Positions 8,578 through 17,410 of a stretch of DNA of 64,000 bases are shown piece by piece. The translations under genes and the position numbers were made by a program. The notes beneath the pieces are model-generated. The model did not search any database, had not been told where the DNA came from, and saw only the letters and a program-made list of their open reading frames with translations. Positions within the stretch are counted from its first letter, which is position 1; the number at the start of each line of letters is the position of its first letter. Source of the stretch: CAZJFH01 sp964545205 (GTDB taxonomy: Bacteria; Pseudomonadota; Alphaproteobacteria; Rhodospirillales; Magnetospirillaceae). The stretch spans positions 11,731-75,730 of the forward strand of contig CAZJFH010000022.1 of the NCBI GenBank assembly GCA_964545205.1, in the 5' to 3' direction.

Positions 8578-9370
8578 CGGCCCGGCAGTGCTCGCGGAAT
8601 TGCTCGGCGACGATCCCGGCCACGGCATCGGCCTCGATCGGCCGCGAGATGCCGTAGCCCTGGACGACATCGCACTCCAGGACTTCCAGCACCTCCATCT
8701 GGTCCACGCCCTCGACCCCTTCGGCGACCACCTGCATGCCGAAGCTGTGGGCCAGGCGAATGATGCTGCCGACGAGCATGCATTCGTCCAGCGATGCCGG
8801 CAGTCCGTCGATGAAGCTCTTGTCGATCTTCAGCGTATGGGCCCGCAGCCGCTTCAGATAGGCGAGCGACGAGTAGCCGGTGCCGAAGTCGTCGATGGCG
8901 ACGCCCACCCCCAGCTCGGCGATCTCGTCCAGTCTCTCTCGCGACCCGCCCTCCATCAGCACGGACTCGGTGACCTCGAGCTCCAGCGCCTCGGGCGGCA
9001 ATTCGTTCTCGGTGAGCGCCTGCTCGACATGGCCCCGGAAGCTTTCGCCCAACTGCAGCGACGAGACGTTGACCGCCACCGGCAGCGTCAGCCCGTCCTC
9101 CCGCCACCGCGCGGCCTGGCGGCACGCCTCCGACAGGACGAGGCGCCCCAGCGGGCCGATCAAGCCGCTCGCCTCCGCCGCCGGAATGAAGGTGGCCGGC
9201 GAAACAGGGCCGCGGGCCGGATGCGTCCACCGGGCCAGGGCCTCAACGCCCGTGATGCGCCGGCGGAACAGGTCGTATTTCGGCTGGTAGACGAGATGCA
9301 GGCCGCCATCCGCCTCGAGGGCCGCCCGGAGGTCCCCGGCAACGCCGTCCGCCACCGAAAGGACGCTCAC
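8561..9370 (-). CDS. Stand-alone EAL-domain cyclic-di-GMP phosphodiesterase
   Basis: This 269-residue protein is essentially one EAL domain and should hydrolyse cyclic di-GMP to pGpG in the cytoplasm. Key motifs are present: VEALARW at residues 42-48, VNVSSLQL, LEVTES, IDDFGTGYSS, KIDKSFI and VAEGVE, so it looks catalytically complete. There is no GGDEF or sensor domain in the chain. The GTG start at 9370 overlaps the stop of the upstream hemerythrin-like gene as GTGA, implying translational coupling. The hemerythrin-like protein is therefore the best candidate for its sensory partner. Confidence 0.88.
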   Translation of the reverse strand: MSVLSVADGVAGDLRAALEADGGLHLVYQPKYDLFRRRITGVEALARWTHPARGPVSPATFIPAAEASGLIGPLGRLVLSEACRQAARWREDGLTLPVAVNVSSLQLGESFRGHVEQALTENELPPEALELEVTESVLMEGGSRERLDEIAELGVGVAIDDFGTGYSSLAYLKRLRAHTLKIDKSFIDGLPASLDECMLVGSIIRLAHSFGMQVVAEGVEGVDQMEVLEVLECDVVQGYGISRPIEADAVAGIVAEQFREHCRAVSPRT

Positions 9371-9795
9371 GGGGCGACTCCGTCGTACATCGCGTAGAGT
9401 TCGGCGTCCTCCCGGGCGATCCTGGTCTTGAGGGCGTCCAGCACCGCCCGGGTCTCCGCCACGAACCGCTTCGGATCGGCCGCGATCGCCGTCGGTCCGC
9501 GCCACTGCCGCCTGTATCCGTCGAAGTCCGCCTTGAGCCCGCCCATTTCCTCCTGGAACCGGCGCGCCGCCCGCCGGAGTTCCGGGGCGGCCGAGCCGAG
9601 CAGCTTCGGATAGAGAGCCGTGTCCTCGAGGGCGAGATGCATGCCGAACTTGCCGAACAGTTCCCGGACGACGGCGGCGACCGGCGCGGCGTCCGCCGCG
9701 ATCGTCCCGACGTCCAGCTTGGCCTCGATCCGGCGCACCAGGGTCCGGAGCTGGTCGTGGTGGTCTCTGTAATGGCTGGTTCTCATGTCGCGCAT
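9367..9795 (-). CDS. Hemerythrin-like (HHE) domain protein
   Basis: A 142-residue four-helix protein. His8, His12 and His13 lie in the first helix, and His53 with Glu57 form the HxxxE pair of the second (FGMHLALEDTALYP). Ligands expected in the later helices are missing or changed (RIAREDAELY has no His), so the di-iron or oxygen site may be incomplete. The start at ATG 9795 has GGAG seven bases upstream. It is translationally coupled to the EAL gene, which suggests an oxygen, redox or iron input to cyclic-di-GMP turnover (inference). Confidence 0.75.
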   Translation of the reverse strand: MRDMRTSHYRDHHDQLRTLVRRIEAKLDVGTIAADAAPVAAVVRELFGKFGMHLALEDTALYPKLLGSAAPELRRAARRFQEEMGGLKADFDGYRRQWRGPTAIAADPKRFVAETRAVLDALKTRIAREDAELYAMYDGVAP

Positions 9796-9884
9796 GTGCG
9801 GCTCCGCCCAATCCTTCGACCTTACCCCACTGGAGGGATCGGATATTTGCTGGCGCGCAAACAGCCGCCACCCGCAAGCGAAAA

Positions 9885-9910
9885 GGGCTTGGCCATCTCT
9901 GGCCAAGCCC
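9885..9910 (-). terminator. Terminator downstream of tRNA-Ala
   Basis: A perfect 11-base stem (GGGCTTGGCCA with TGGCCAAGCCC) around a four-base loop, followed on the minus strand by TTTT. It lies ten bases past the encoded CCA end of the tRNA. Confidence 0.8.
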
Positions 9911-9920
9911 TTGGAATCGT

Positions 9921-9996
9921 TGGTGGAGCTGAGGGGAATCGAACCCCTGACCTCTGCAGTGCGATTGCAGCGCTCTCCCATCTGAGCTACAGCCCC
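9921..9996 (-). tRNA. tRNA-Ala (anticodon CGC), CCA encoded
   Basis: The 76-base cloverleaf is complete. The acceptor stem GGGGCTG pairs with CAGCTCC. The D arm reads GCTCAGATGGGAGAGC, the anticodon stem CTGCA/TGCAG holds the loop ATCGCAC with anticodon CGC, and the T arm is AGGGGTTCGATTCCCCT. It decodes GCG, a common codon in this GC-rich DNA. I see no integrase or att duplication next to it. Confidence 0.95.
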
Positions 9997-10160
9997 CCGG
10001 GAAGAGGCGCGATACTTGGCATACCGCGCATCGGCTGTCAAGCGGCTGCGAAGAGGTGGCGACGCGGCGGCGATTCCGCCAGCCGTCGCGCCATCTTGCG
10101 CCGGCCCGCCCATGCCGTTAGTTTACGGGCACCTCCATCACACACGAGGCGCAGAGCCGA

Positions 10161-10457
10161 ATGGACGTCATCCTCGTTCCCCTGCTGCAGGTGGTCATGA
10201 TCGCGCTGGACCTCTTCGTCTGGGCGCTGATCATCTCGGCGGTGCTCAGCTGGCTCGTCGCCTTCAACGTCATCAACACCCACAACCGCTTCGTCTACAC
10301 GGTGATGGACGTGTTGTGGCGCGTCACCGAGCCGGCGCTGCGGCCGATCCGCCGCTTCATGCCCAACACCGGCGGCATGGACTTCTCGCCGCTGGTGCTG
10401 ATCCTGCTGATCATCTTCCTGCAGAACGTCCTGCAGCGCCTTGCCTGGCAGATCTGA
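10161..10457 (+). CDS. YggT family membrane protein
   Basis: A 98-residue inner-membrane protein with two hydrophobic segments (about 5-30 and 76-95). The conserved loop region WRVTEPALRPIRRFMP between them is typical of YggT. Family members are linked to cell-division or osmotic functions without a settled mechanism. The 3' end overlaps the YggU gene by 17 bases, a common pairing that supports both calls. Confidence 0.88.
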   Translation: MDVILVPLLQVVMIALDLFVWALIISAVLSWLVAFNVINTHNRFVYTVMDVLWRVTEPALRPIRRFMPNTGGMDFSPLVLILLIIFLQNVLQRLAWQI

Positions 10458-10779
10458 CGCCGCCTCGCCCTTCGCCGCCGGCGCCGACGGCCTGCGCGTC
10501 GCCGTGCGGCTGACGCCCAAGGCGGCGCGCGAGCGCGTCGACGGGCTCGCCGCCGAGGCCGACGGCGGCGTCGTGCTGAAGGTGGCGGTCACCGCGGTGC
10601 CCGAGAACGGCAAGGCCAACGCCGCGTTGATCAAGCTGCTGGCCAAGCGCTGGAAGCTGCCCAGGACCGCGGTGCGGGTGGTGGCCGGCGCCACCGAGCG
10701 CCGCAAGACCCTGTTGATTTCCGGCGACGCCGACGAGCTGCGGCGCCGCCTCGAACATTGGCTCGAGGAGCTGCCATGA
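10441..10779 (+). CDS. DUF167 (YggU) family protein
   Basis: A 112-residue protein with the DUF167 core [34 protein letters not shown] and [14 protein letters not shown]. Function is unknown in the family. The only start before the conserved core in this frame is the TTG at 10441, which lies inside the YggT gene; a GTG near 10503 would cut into the first beta strand. It overlaps folD as ATGA, with GAGGAG serving as the folD ribosome site inside its last codons. Confidence 0.82.
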   Translation: MPGRSDAASPFAAGADGLRVAVRLTPKAARERVDGLAAEADGGVVLKVAVTAVPENGKANAALIKLLAKRWKLPRTAVRVVAGATERRKTLLISGDADELRRRLEHWLEELP

Positions 10780-11672
10780 GCGCCAAGATCATCGACGGCA
10801 ACGCCTTTTCCGCCGCCCTGCGCGACCGTCTGCACGAGGCCGTGCGCGAGGTCCGCCGCGCGCACAACCTGACGCCCGGCCTCGCCGTCGTGCTGGTCGG
10901 CGCCGATCCGGCCAGCCAGGTCTACGTGCGCAACAAGAACAAGCGCGCCGTCGAGATCGGCATGAAGTCGTTCGAGCACCTGCTGCCCGAGGACACCGGC
11001 GAGGCCGAGCTGCTGACCCTGATCGACGCGCTCAACGACGACCCCCAGGTCCACGGCATCCTGGTGCAGCTGCCGCTGCCGCGCCACATCGACGCCCAGA
11101 AGGTGATCGAGCGCATCGACCCGCACAAGGACGTCGACGGCTTCCACCCCTGGAACGCCGGCATGCTGGCGACCGGCGGCGAGGGCATGGTGCCGTGCAC
11201 GCCGCTCGGCTGCCTGATGCTGCTCAAGGACGCGCTCGGCGACCTCGCCGGCCTCGACGCCGTCGTCGTCGGCCGCTCCAACATCGTCGGCAAGCCGATG
11301 GCGCAGTTGCTGATCCGCGAGAGCTGCACCGTCACCGTGGCGCATTCGCGCACCCGCGACCTGCCGGCGGTGGTGCGCCGCGCCGACATCGTCGTCGCCG
11401 CCGTCGGCCGGCCCGAGATGGTGCGCGGCGACTGGATCAAGCCCGGCGCGGCGGTGATCGACGTCGGCATCAACCGCGTCACCCTGCCCGACGGCGCCTC
11501 GAAGCTGAAGGGCGACGTCGCCTTCGACGAGGCGGCCGCCGTCGCCGGCGCCATCACGCCGGTGCCGGGCGGCGTCGGGCCGATGACCATCGCCGTGCTG
11601 CTGCGCAACACCCTGGTCGCCGCCTGCCGCCAGAACCGCGTCCAGCCGCCGGCGGTCGACGACTGGGCATGA
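10776..11672 (+). CDS. folD: Methylenetetrahydrofolate dehydrogenase / methenyltetrahydrofolate cyclohydrolase
   Basis: FolD interconverts 5,10-methylene-, methenyl- and 10-formyl-tetrahydrofolate in the cytosol with NADP, supplying one-carbon units. The 298 residues match the usual length. Motifs include [13 protein letters not shown] with the catalytic Lys, [44 protein letters not shown] and [12 protein letters not shown]. The ATG at 10776 has GAGGAG six bases upstream and overlaps the YggU stop. The next gene starts in an ATGA overlap, so YggT-YggU-folD-NnrU behave as one operon. Confidence 0.97.
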   Translation: MSAKIIDGNAFSAALRDRLHEAVREVRRAHNLTPGLAVVLVGADPASQVYVRNKNKRAVEIGMKSFEHLLPEDTGEAELLTLIDALNDDPQVHGILVQLPLPRHIDAQKVIERIDPHKDVDGFHPWNAGMLATGGEGMVPCTPLGCLMLLKDALGDLAGLDAVVVGRSNIVGKPMAQLLIRESCTVTVAHSRTRDLPAVVRRADIVVAAVGRPEMVRGDWIKPGAAVIDVGINRVTLPDGASKLKGDVAFDEAAAVAGAITPVPGGVGPMTIAVLLRNTLVAACRQNRVQPPAVDDWA

Positions 11673-12343
11673 CCGCCGGCCTCTGGAACCTTCTGGCGGC
11701 GATGGCCGCCTTCCTGGCCACCCACGCCATCCCGGCGCGGCCCGGCCTGCGCGACCGCGGCATCAAGGCGTTCGGCACCGTCGGCTACCACCTCGCCTAT
11801 TCGCTGCTGTCGATCGCGGTGGTGGTGTGGCTGGCCTGGGCCTATGCCGAGGCGCGCTACGACAACGTCGCGCTGTGGGACCAGGCGCCGTGGATGCGCT
11901 GGGTGCCGCTGGTGGCGATGCTGCCGGCGTCGCTGCTGCTGGTCGCCGGGCTGACGACGCCGAACCCGTTCTCGCTGGGCCCCGGCGGCAAGGGCTTCAA
12001 CGTCGGCGCGCCGGGCGTGCTGCGCCTGACCCGCCACCCGCTGCTGTGGGCGCTGGTGCTGTGGGCGGGCGCCCATCTCGTTCCCAACGGCGACGTCGCC
12101 TCGCTGATCCTGTTCGTGCCGCTGCTGCTGCTGGCGGCGGCCGGGCCGGCGCTGATGGAGCGCAAGCGCCGCCGCGACCTGGGCGCCGAGCGCTTCGCCG
12201 AGCTCGCCCGCCACACCGGCCGCCCGAGCTGGTGGGCGATTCCCGAGATCGGCGCCTGGCGCCTGCTCGGCGGGATTCTCCTTTATGCCGCGCTCCTGCA
12301 CCTGCACGCCCCGGTGATCGGCGTCTCGCCGATGCCGGTGTAA
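11669..12343 (+). CDS. NnrU family membrane protein
   Basis: A 224-residue protein with about six membrane segments and the family signature region [19 protein letters not shown]. The opening [13 protein letters not shown] is also typical of NnrU-type proteins. NnrU was first described beside nitric-oxide-responsive denitrification genes, but homologues occur widely without them, and no denitrification gene is visible here. The start is fixed by the ATGA overlap with folD. Confidence 0.85.
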   Translation: MTAGLWNLLAAMAAFLATHAIPARPGLRDRGIKAFGTVGYHLAYSLLSIAVVVWLAWAYAEARYDNVALWDQAPWMRWVPLVAMLPASLLLVAGLTTPNPFSLGPGGKGFNVGAPGVLRLTRHPLLWALVLWAGAHLVPNGDVASLILFVPLLLLAAAGPALMERKRRRDLGAERFAELARHTGRPSWWAIPEIGAWRLLGGILLYAALLHLHAPVIGVSPMPV

Positions 12344-12431
12344 TCCGATCGACGGATTGCGCGCCGCCGATCGCGCCCTTAGGCTGTGGTTCAACAACAG
12401 CGACGACAGATCGCATTGTGGGAGGAGACGG

Positions 12432-13016
12432 ATGATATTGCGCCTGGCCGTGGCGGCGATGCTGGCCGCCCTGATGCTCGCCTTCGGCACCTCGGCGCGG
12501 GCCGAACCGCGCGGCGACGGCATCCACACCGAGGTGTGGTTCAACAACACATCGTTCCTCGACCTGAAGGAGGACCTCGCCGAGGCCACGCAGGCCGGCA
12601 AGGGCTTCGTGCTGATCTGGGAGCAGCCCGGCTGCTCGTCGTGCCAGCGCCTGCACGACGTCAACTTCCAGGACCGGAAGCTGGTCGACTACGTCCAGGC
12701 CAACTTCGCCGTGATGACCATGAACATGTTCGGCGAGGTCGAGGCCACCGACTTCGACGGCGAAGTGCTGCCCGAGAAGGACCTGGCCGCCAAGCACCGC
12801 GTCCAGTTCACGCCGACCACCATCTTCTTCGACGAAGCCGGCAACGAGGTCTTCCGCCTGCCCGGCTACTTCAAGCCGTATTTCTACCTGGCCGGTTTCG
12901 TCTTCGCCAAGGAGAAGGGCTACGCCGACGAGGCGGCGCGCGGCATGTTCCCGCGCTGGATGCAGGCCAACGGCGACAAGGTGCGCGCCGCCTATGGCGG
13001 CGGCCCCGAGGGGTGA
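12432..13016 (+). CDS. Periplasmic thioredoxin-fold protein (SoxW-like)
   Basis: A 194-residue exported protein: Sec signal peptide to about residue 24 (SARA|EPRG) and a thioredoxin fold with the redox motif Cys68-Ser-Ser-Cys71 in WEQPGCSSCQRLH. The cis-Pro loop is FTPTTIFF. It probably reduces or exchanges disulfides in periplasmic proteins. The start at ATG 12432 follows GGAGGAGAC. No sulfur-oxidation genes are nearby, so the specific partner is open. Confidence 0.8.
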   Translation: MILRLAVAAMLAALMLAFGTSARAEPRGDGIHTEVWFNNTSFLDLKEDLAEATQAGKGFVLIWEQPGCSSCQRLHDVNFQDRKLVDYVQANFAVMTMNMFGEVEATDFDGEVLPEKDLAAKHRVQFTPTTIFFDEAGNEVFRLPGYFKPYFYLAGFVFAKEKGYADEAARGMFPRWMQANGDKVRAAYGGGPEG

Positions 13017-13123
13017 GATAGGACCTTCGTCCGGGAACCCTCGACCGCCCCGGCTGTTGAGCCGTGCGGCGGCATGGGTTACCCCTGTGTCGCCGGACGA
13101 CCGACGCGGGGGATCACTGCGGC

Positions 13124-14788
13124 ATGGATTTCTTCACCGAGTTCGCGGCCGACCACGCCGTCGCCTACGCCATCGTCGTGCTCGGCCTGGTGGCGATCTC
13201 GGGCCTGGCGCTGGGCGGCATCCGGTTCGGCGGCGTCCAGCTCGGCATCGGCGGCGTGCTGTTCACCGGCATCGCCTTCGCCCATTTCGGCTTCGGCATC
13301 GATCCCGAGATCCTGGAATTCGTCCGCGAGTTCGGGCTGATCCTGTTCGTCTACGCCATCGGCCTGCATGTCGGCCCCGGCTTCTTCAACGCGCTGAAGA
13401 AGGACGGGCTGTCGCTGAACGCGCTGGCCGGCTCGCTGGTGGTCCTGGGCGTGCTGGTCACCGTCGGCGTCCACCTGATCGGCGGCCTGCCGCTGCCGGT
13501 GGCGATGGGCCTGATGTCGGGCGCGACCACCAACACCCCGTCGCTGGCCGCCGGCACCCAGATCCTCAAGGATCTCGGCGTCGCCGACGAACTGCGCACC
13601 GTGGTGCCGCTGGGCTACGCGCTGGCCTATCCGTTCGGGATCATCGGCATCATCATCACGATGATCCTCCTGCGCAACGTCTTCAAGCTCGACCCGCGCG
13701 AGGCGGCGGCGCGGTTCGAGACGGCGCGCAACGCCGGCGGCGTGCTGGAGACCGTCAACATCGAGGTCCGCAACGGCGCGCTCGACGGCAAGCGCCTGCG
13801 CGACATCCCCGGCTTCGCCACCCTCGGCGTCGTCGTCAGCCGGGTGCTGCACGACGGCACGCAGCAGGTCGTCGACCCCGAGCACAAGCTGTTCGTCGGC
13901 GACGTCGTGCTGGCGGTCGGCAAGAAGCGCAACCTCGAGGACCTGCGGCTGATCCTCGGCGGCGAGATTTCGGCGCTGAACCTCAAGGAGATGCCGTCCG
14001 ACGTCAAGTGGCAGCGGCTGATTGTCACCAGCCGCGAGGCGCGCGGCAAGACGCTGGCCGAGCTCGACCTCGCGCGGCGCCACCACGTCGTGCTGTCGCG
14101 GGTGGTGCGCGCCGGCATCGAGCTGACGCCGACCGGGCCGTTGCGCCTGCAGTTCGGCGACATCGTCACCGCCATCGGCGAGCCCAAGGCGCTGGAGCAC
14201 GTCGCCAGCCTGATCGGCAACCGCTCGGAGGCGCTGAACCAGGCCCAGATCCCGCCGATCTTCATCGGCATCGTGCTCGGCGTCGTCCTGGGCAGCATCC
14301 CGATCGCCGTCCCCGGCCTGCCGGCGCCGCTCAAGCTCGGCCTCGCCGGCGGGCCGCTGGTCGCGGCGATCCTGCTCAGCCGCCTCGGCACGCTGGGGCC
14401 GCTGGTGTGGTTCATGCCCCCCGTCGCCAACCACGTGCTGCGCGAGATCGGCATCGTGCTGTTCCTGGCCTGCGCCGGCCTGAAATCGGGCGGCCAGTTC
14501 GTCGAGACCATCGTCGACGGCCCCGGCCTGAGCTGGCTGTTCTACGGCGCCCTGATCACCATCGTCCCGCTGCTGATCGTCGGCTTCATCGGCCACATGT
14601 GGATGCGGATGAACTACCTGTCGCTGTGCGGCCTGCTCGCCGGCTCGATGACCGACCCGCCGGCGCTGGCCTTCGCCAACGGCCTGCACAAGTCCGAGGC
14701 GCAGTCGCTGGGCTACGCCACCGTCTATCCGCTGGTGATGTTCCTGCGCGTCCTGGCGCCGCAGATCCTGGCGGTGACGCTGCTCTAG
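13124..14788 (+). CDS. AspT/YidE-like putative transporter with TrkA_C domains
   Basis: A 554-residue carrier with two hydrophobic halves of about five segments each, separated by a hydrophilic middle of about 190 residues. That middle holds two TrkA_C/RCK_C-like ligand domains (for example around LFVGDVVLAVGK). The motif MSGATTNTPSLAAG and its counterpart GSMTDPPALAFAN are the duplicated pore motifs of the aspartate:alanine exchanger family. The substrate cannot be told from sequence. The ATG at 13124 begins just before the first membrane helix; in-frame sequence upstream lacks hydrophobic character. Its stop shares a CTAG palindrome with the convergent gene. Confidence 0.85.
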   Translation: MDFFTEFAADHAVAYAIVVLGLVAISGLALGGIRFGGVQLGIGGVLFTGIAFAHFGFGIDPEILEFVREFGLILFVYAIGLHVGPGFFNALKKDGLSLNALAGSLVVLGVLVTVGVHLIGGLPLPVAMGLMSGATTNTPSLAAGTQILKDLGVADELRTVVPLGYALAYPFGIIGIIITMILLRNVFKLDPREAAARFETARNAGGVLETVNIEVRNGALDGKRLRDIPGFATLGVVVSRVLHDGTQQVVDPEHKLFVGDVVLAVGKKRNLEDLRLILGGEISALNLKEMPSDVKWQRLIVTSREARGKTLAELDLARRHHVVLSRVVRAGIELTPTGPLRLQFGDIVTAIGEPKALEHVASLIGNRSEALNQAQIPPIFIGIVLGVVLGSIPIAVPGLPAPLKLGLAGGPLVAAILLSRLGTLGPLVWFMPPVANHVLREIGIVLFLACAGLKSGGQFVETIVDGPGLSWLFYGALITIVPLLIVGFIGHMWMRMNYLSLCGLLAGSMTDPPALAFANGLHKSEAQSLGYATVYPLVMFLRVLAPQILAVTLL

Positions 14789-15360
14789 CCGCGCGCCTGC
14801 GCCGCCAGGCGCTGCAGCCGGTCGTGGTCGCCGCCGGCCAGGGCGCGGACCAGGGCGCCGTCGCGCCACCACAGCACCGTCGTGCCGCCGATCTCGGCGG
14901 CGCGCACCGTCGCCCCGTCGGCCTTGCCGGCGGCCGGCGCCGCCCACAGGCTGACGCGGCCGCCGTCGGGCGCCTGGTAGACCAGCAGCGCCGCCGGCCC
15001 GGGCAGCAGGCGGCCGCCGAGCAGTTCGTGGCCGTCCAGGGCCGGCGCGGCGACCGGGGCGCCCAGGCGCTCGGACAGCCAGGCGAGCAGCTCCGGCCCG
15101 GCGGCCATCTCGACCGGGCGGTCGGGCAGGGCGGCGAAGGTGGCGTGGGCCTCGGCCGCCGCGCGCACCACCGGCGGGCGCTGCCGGGCGGCGGGGACCA
15201 GGCGCTCGTGCGCGACCCAGCCGACGGCGGCGCCGATCGCCAGCCAGACCACGACCACCGCCATGCGCATCGGCGACGGCCGCGCCGCCGCGGCGCCGCC
15301 GGTGGCGCCCATGCGCTCGGCGCGCCGGCGCATCCATTCCTCGCGATCGAATCCGCTCAC
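14785..15360 (-). CDS. Anti-sigma-factor-like membrane protein without a zinc finger
   Basis: A 191-residue protein with a short cytoplasmic part (about 38 residues), one membrane helix (MAVVVVWLAIGAAVGW) and a periplasmic domain. That domain contains LSERLGAPV and LLGGRLLPGPAALLVYQ, the pattern seen in the outer domain of transmembrane anti-sigma factors. The N-terminal HxxxCxxC zinc-binding domain that normally holds the sigma factor is absent, and no sigma factor gene is adjacent. GTG 15360 has AGGA upstream; ATG 15390 in frame lacks a ribosome site. It may be a truncated regulator or a repurposed envelope protein. Confidence 0.6.
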   Translation of the reverse strand: MSGFDREEWMRRRAERMGATGGAAAARPSPMRMAVVVVWLAIGAAVGWVAHERLVPAARQRPPVVRAAAEAHATFAALPDRPVEMAAGPELLAWLSERLGAPVAAPALDGHELLGGRLLPGPAALLVYQAPDGGRVSLWAAPAAGKADGATVRAAEIGGTTVLWWRDGALVRALAGGDHDRLQRLAAQARG

Positions 15361-15470
15361 CTTCACCAATCCTTTGCGATGCCGTGCCATGCTGGTCCGG
15401 CCGGAGCCCCGGAAAGGGATTCCATGTTACATCGCCGCGATGCTATTGTCCGGGCGGGAAGGGCCTTTGC

Positions 15471-15686
15471 ATGAACGACCGCATCTCCGCCACCGGCAAT
15501 CAGATCGTCCCCGGCTTCGACGGCGTTCGCCCGGCGAGCGCCGAGGGCCGACGCGTCGCGGCGCCGACGACCGGCGGCGGCGGCGACCGCCGCGAGGGTG
15601 GATTCGAGTTCCGCGGCAAGGTCAATCTGCGCGGTCCGTTCGACGCCGACGCGCCGCGCGGAACCTATCTCGACATCCTGGTCTAG
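15471..15686 (+). CDS. Small hypothetical protein (71 aa)
   Basis: ATG 15471 has GAAGGG eight bases upstream. The protein is Gly- and Arg-rich in the middle and ends in a defined block, GTYLDILV. There is no signal peptide, membrane segment or Cys motif. I do not recognise it. The good ribosome site, complete frame and position 49 bases before the Nudix gene favour a real gene, but a non-coding reading is possible. Confidence 0.5.
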   Translation: MNDRISATGNQIVPGFDGVRPASAEGRRVAAPTTGGGGDRREGGFEFRGKVNLRGPFDADAPRGTYLDILV

Positions 15687-15735
15687 GGCGGCGTTTCCGC
15701 TTGCGCGCGGGTGCGGTGGGAGACACAGTGGCGAG

Positions 15736-16284
15736 ATGACCGATCTGCCGTCCCATGGCCCCAGGCACCGCAGAATTCCGGAAGGCGACGACCGTCCGCG
15801 GCTGGTCTGCGGCGAATGTGGATTCATCCTCTACGAGAACCCGAAGGTCATCGTCGGCGCCGTCTGCACCTGGGAGGGCCGCTACCTGCTGTGCCGGCGC
15901 GCCATCGAGCCGCGCAGCGGCTACTGGACGATGCCGGCCGGCTACATGGAACTGCACGAGACCGCGGAGCAGGGCGCGGTGCGCGAGGTGTGGGAGGAGG
16001 CCTGCGCCCGCGTGGCGCTCGACGGGCTGCTCTCCGTCTACAGCCTGCCGCACATCAGCCAGGTCCACATGATCTACCGCGCCCGCATGACGGCGCCGGA
16101 TTTCGGCGCCGGCCCCGAGAGCCTGGAGGTGGAGCTGTTCGCCTGGGACGAGATTCCCTGGGACGAGCTGGCCTATCCGACCGTCGGCTGGTCGCTGCGG
16201 AACGCCCGCGATCTGGCCGACCGCGACGATTTCGCGCCTCGCGGCGTGCCGGCCGACTACCTCGAAAGGCTGCGCCAGCCATGA
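15736..16284 (+). CDS. Nudix hydrolase
   Basis: A 182-residue cytosolic hydrolase of nucleoside-diphosphate-linked compounds. The Nudix box spans residues 69-91 (GYMELHET ... REVWEEA). Before it lies LVCGECGF with a single CxxC (Cys25, Cys28), resembling half of the zinc ribbon of NADH pyrophosphatases, so a nucleotide-sugar or dinucleotide substrate is likely but not defined. The gene overlaps the following unknown gene as ATGA. Confidence 0.88.
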   Translation: MTDLPSHGPRHRRIPEGDDRPRLVCGECGFILYENPKVIVGAVCTWEGRYLLCRRAIEPRSGYWTMPAGYMELHETAEQGAVREVWEEACARVALDGLLSVYSLPHISQVHMIYRARMTAPDFGAGPESLEVELFAWDEIPWDELAYPTVGWSLRNARDLADRDDFAPRGVPADYLERLRQP

Positions 16285-17357
16285 GCGACGAGGCCGCTCC
16301 TTCCGGCCCGGACGCCGTCGCCTCCGGACCGCAGCCGGAAACCGTGAGCTTCCGCCACGCCTTCTTCCAGAAGCTTCAGGACCTGCATTTCCGCCTGTCG
16401 GAGCAAAGCGGCGAACCGGTCGCGATCGTCAAGCTGGGCGACAACGAGGTCGCGCTGACCTTCCGCGGCATCCGCAAGGAACTGAAGCTCGAGAACGACG
16501 ATCCCGACGCCCGCATGCTCGACCTGGTCGCCGACGGCCTGCAGTACGTCCGCGGCCTGCGCATCGGAGACCCGCTGCCGCGCGAGCTGGTGACCCGCGA
16601 AGCCTCGTGGGAGCCCGGCGACAAGCACGTGCGCATCGCCCATCAGCGCCTGACCATCCAGCTCGTGAGCTGGATCTCCGGCGAGGAGCACGTCATCACC
16701 AATCCCGACGAGCTGCAGCAGGTCGCCGACGACCCGGCGACCCGGCGCAAGGTGGTGACCGCGTTCGACGAGGCCGCCGACAAGCTGGGCATCGGCCGCG
16801 AGCGCAAGCACGAGGTCGTCGAGCGGCTGGAAATGCTGACCCGCGAGCTGTCCTACATCGAGGCGCTGCGCGACATCTACCAGGCGATCCGCGGCATGGA
16901 GCAGAAGATCCAGGGCCTGCGCAAACTGTACGGCCACGAGCGCAGCGTGCTCGAGATCGCCGATCCGGTGGCCCGGCTGATGGTGGTCGCGAGCAAGGAG
17001 TTCGGCGAGCTGTTGATGCAGGTCGACGCCCAGACCTGCGAGATCATGGGGCTGCTGCGCAACATCGACAACCACACCGCCTATATCCGCATGATCCGCG
17101 ACGAGCTGCACAAGCGGATGATGGCCTGGGACGAGATGCTGGCGCGCTGGGCGGCGGTGAAGGTCGAGATCGGCATCGACAAGCCCGAGCTGCTGCGCCA
17201 GACCTATCATTTCCTGGCGCCGCGCTACATGCAGGTCAACGAATGGGTGCTGGTGACCAAGCTGCAGGAGCACAAGGAAGAGCCCAAGGGCGTCAGCCTG
17301 CTCGGCTCGGAGCCGTCGAAGAAGGTCAAGTTCGCCAAGGGCGTCATGCAGTGGTGA
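16281..17357 (+). CDS. Conserved-looking helical cytoplasmic protein, unknown function
   Basis: A 358-residue protein whose start is fixed by an ATGA overlap with the Nudix gene. It has no signal peptide or membrane segment. Residues 20-140 look like a mixed alpha/beta domain (VAIVKLGDNEVALTFRG, RIAHQRLTIQLVSWISG). Residues 150-320 are long amphipathic helices likely to form a coiled coil (ERLEMLTRELSYIEALRDIY, MIRDELHKRMMAWDEML). The C-terminus is Lys-rich. I do not recognise the family. It lies just outside the flagellar genes but on the opposite strand, so that neighbourhood is only suggestive. Confidence 0.7.
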   Translation: MSDEAAPSGPDAVASGPQPETVSFRHAFFQKLQDLHFRLSEQSGEPVAIVKLGDNEVALTFRGIRKELKLENDDPDARMLDLVADGLQYVRGLRIGDPLPRELVTREASWEPGDKHVRIAHQRLTIQLVSWISGEEHVITNPDELQQVADDPATRRKVVTAFDEAADKLGIGRERKHEVVERLEMLTRELSYIEALRDIYQAIRGMEQKIQGLRKLYGHERSVLEIADPVARLMVVASKEFGELLMQVDAQTCEIMGLLRNIDNHTAYIRMIRDELHKRMMAWDEMLARWAAVKVEIGIDKPELLRQTYHFLAPRYMQVNEWVLVTKLQEHKEEPKGVSLLGSEPSKKVKFAKGVMQW

Positions 17358-17410
17358 CGCGGCGCTTCCGCGGAAGCGCGTGTGAAGGAATTGCCGCGAG
17401 CTGCCATTTC

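Noticed and set aside
9921..9996. tRNA-Ala as an integration site for an island
   Set aside because: No integrase, no repeated tRNA 3' end nearby, and the flanking genes have the same composition as the rest of the window.
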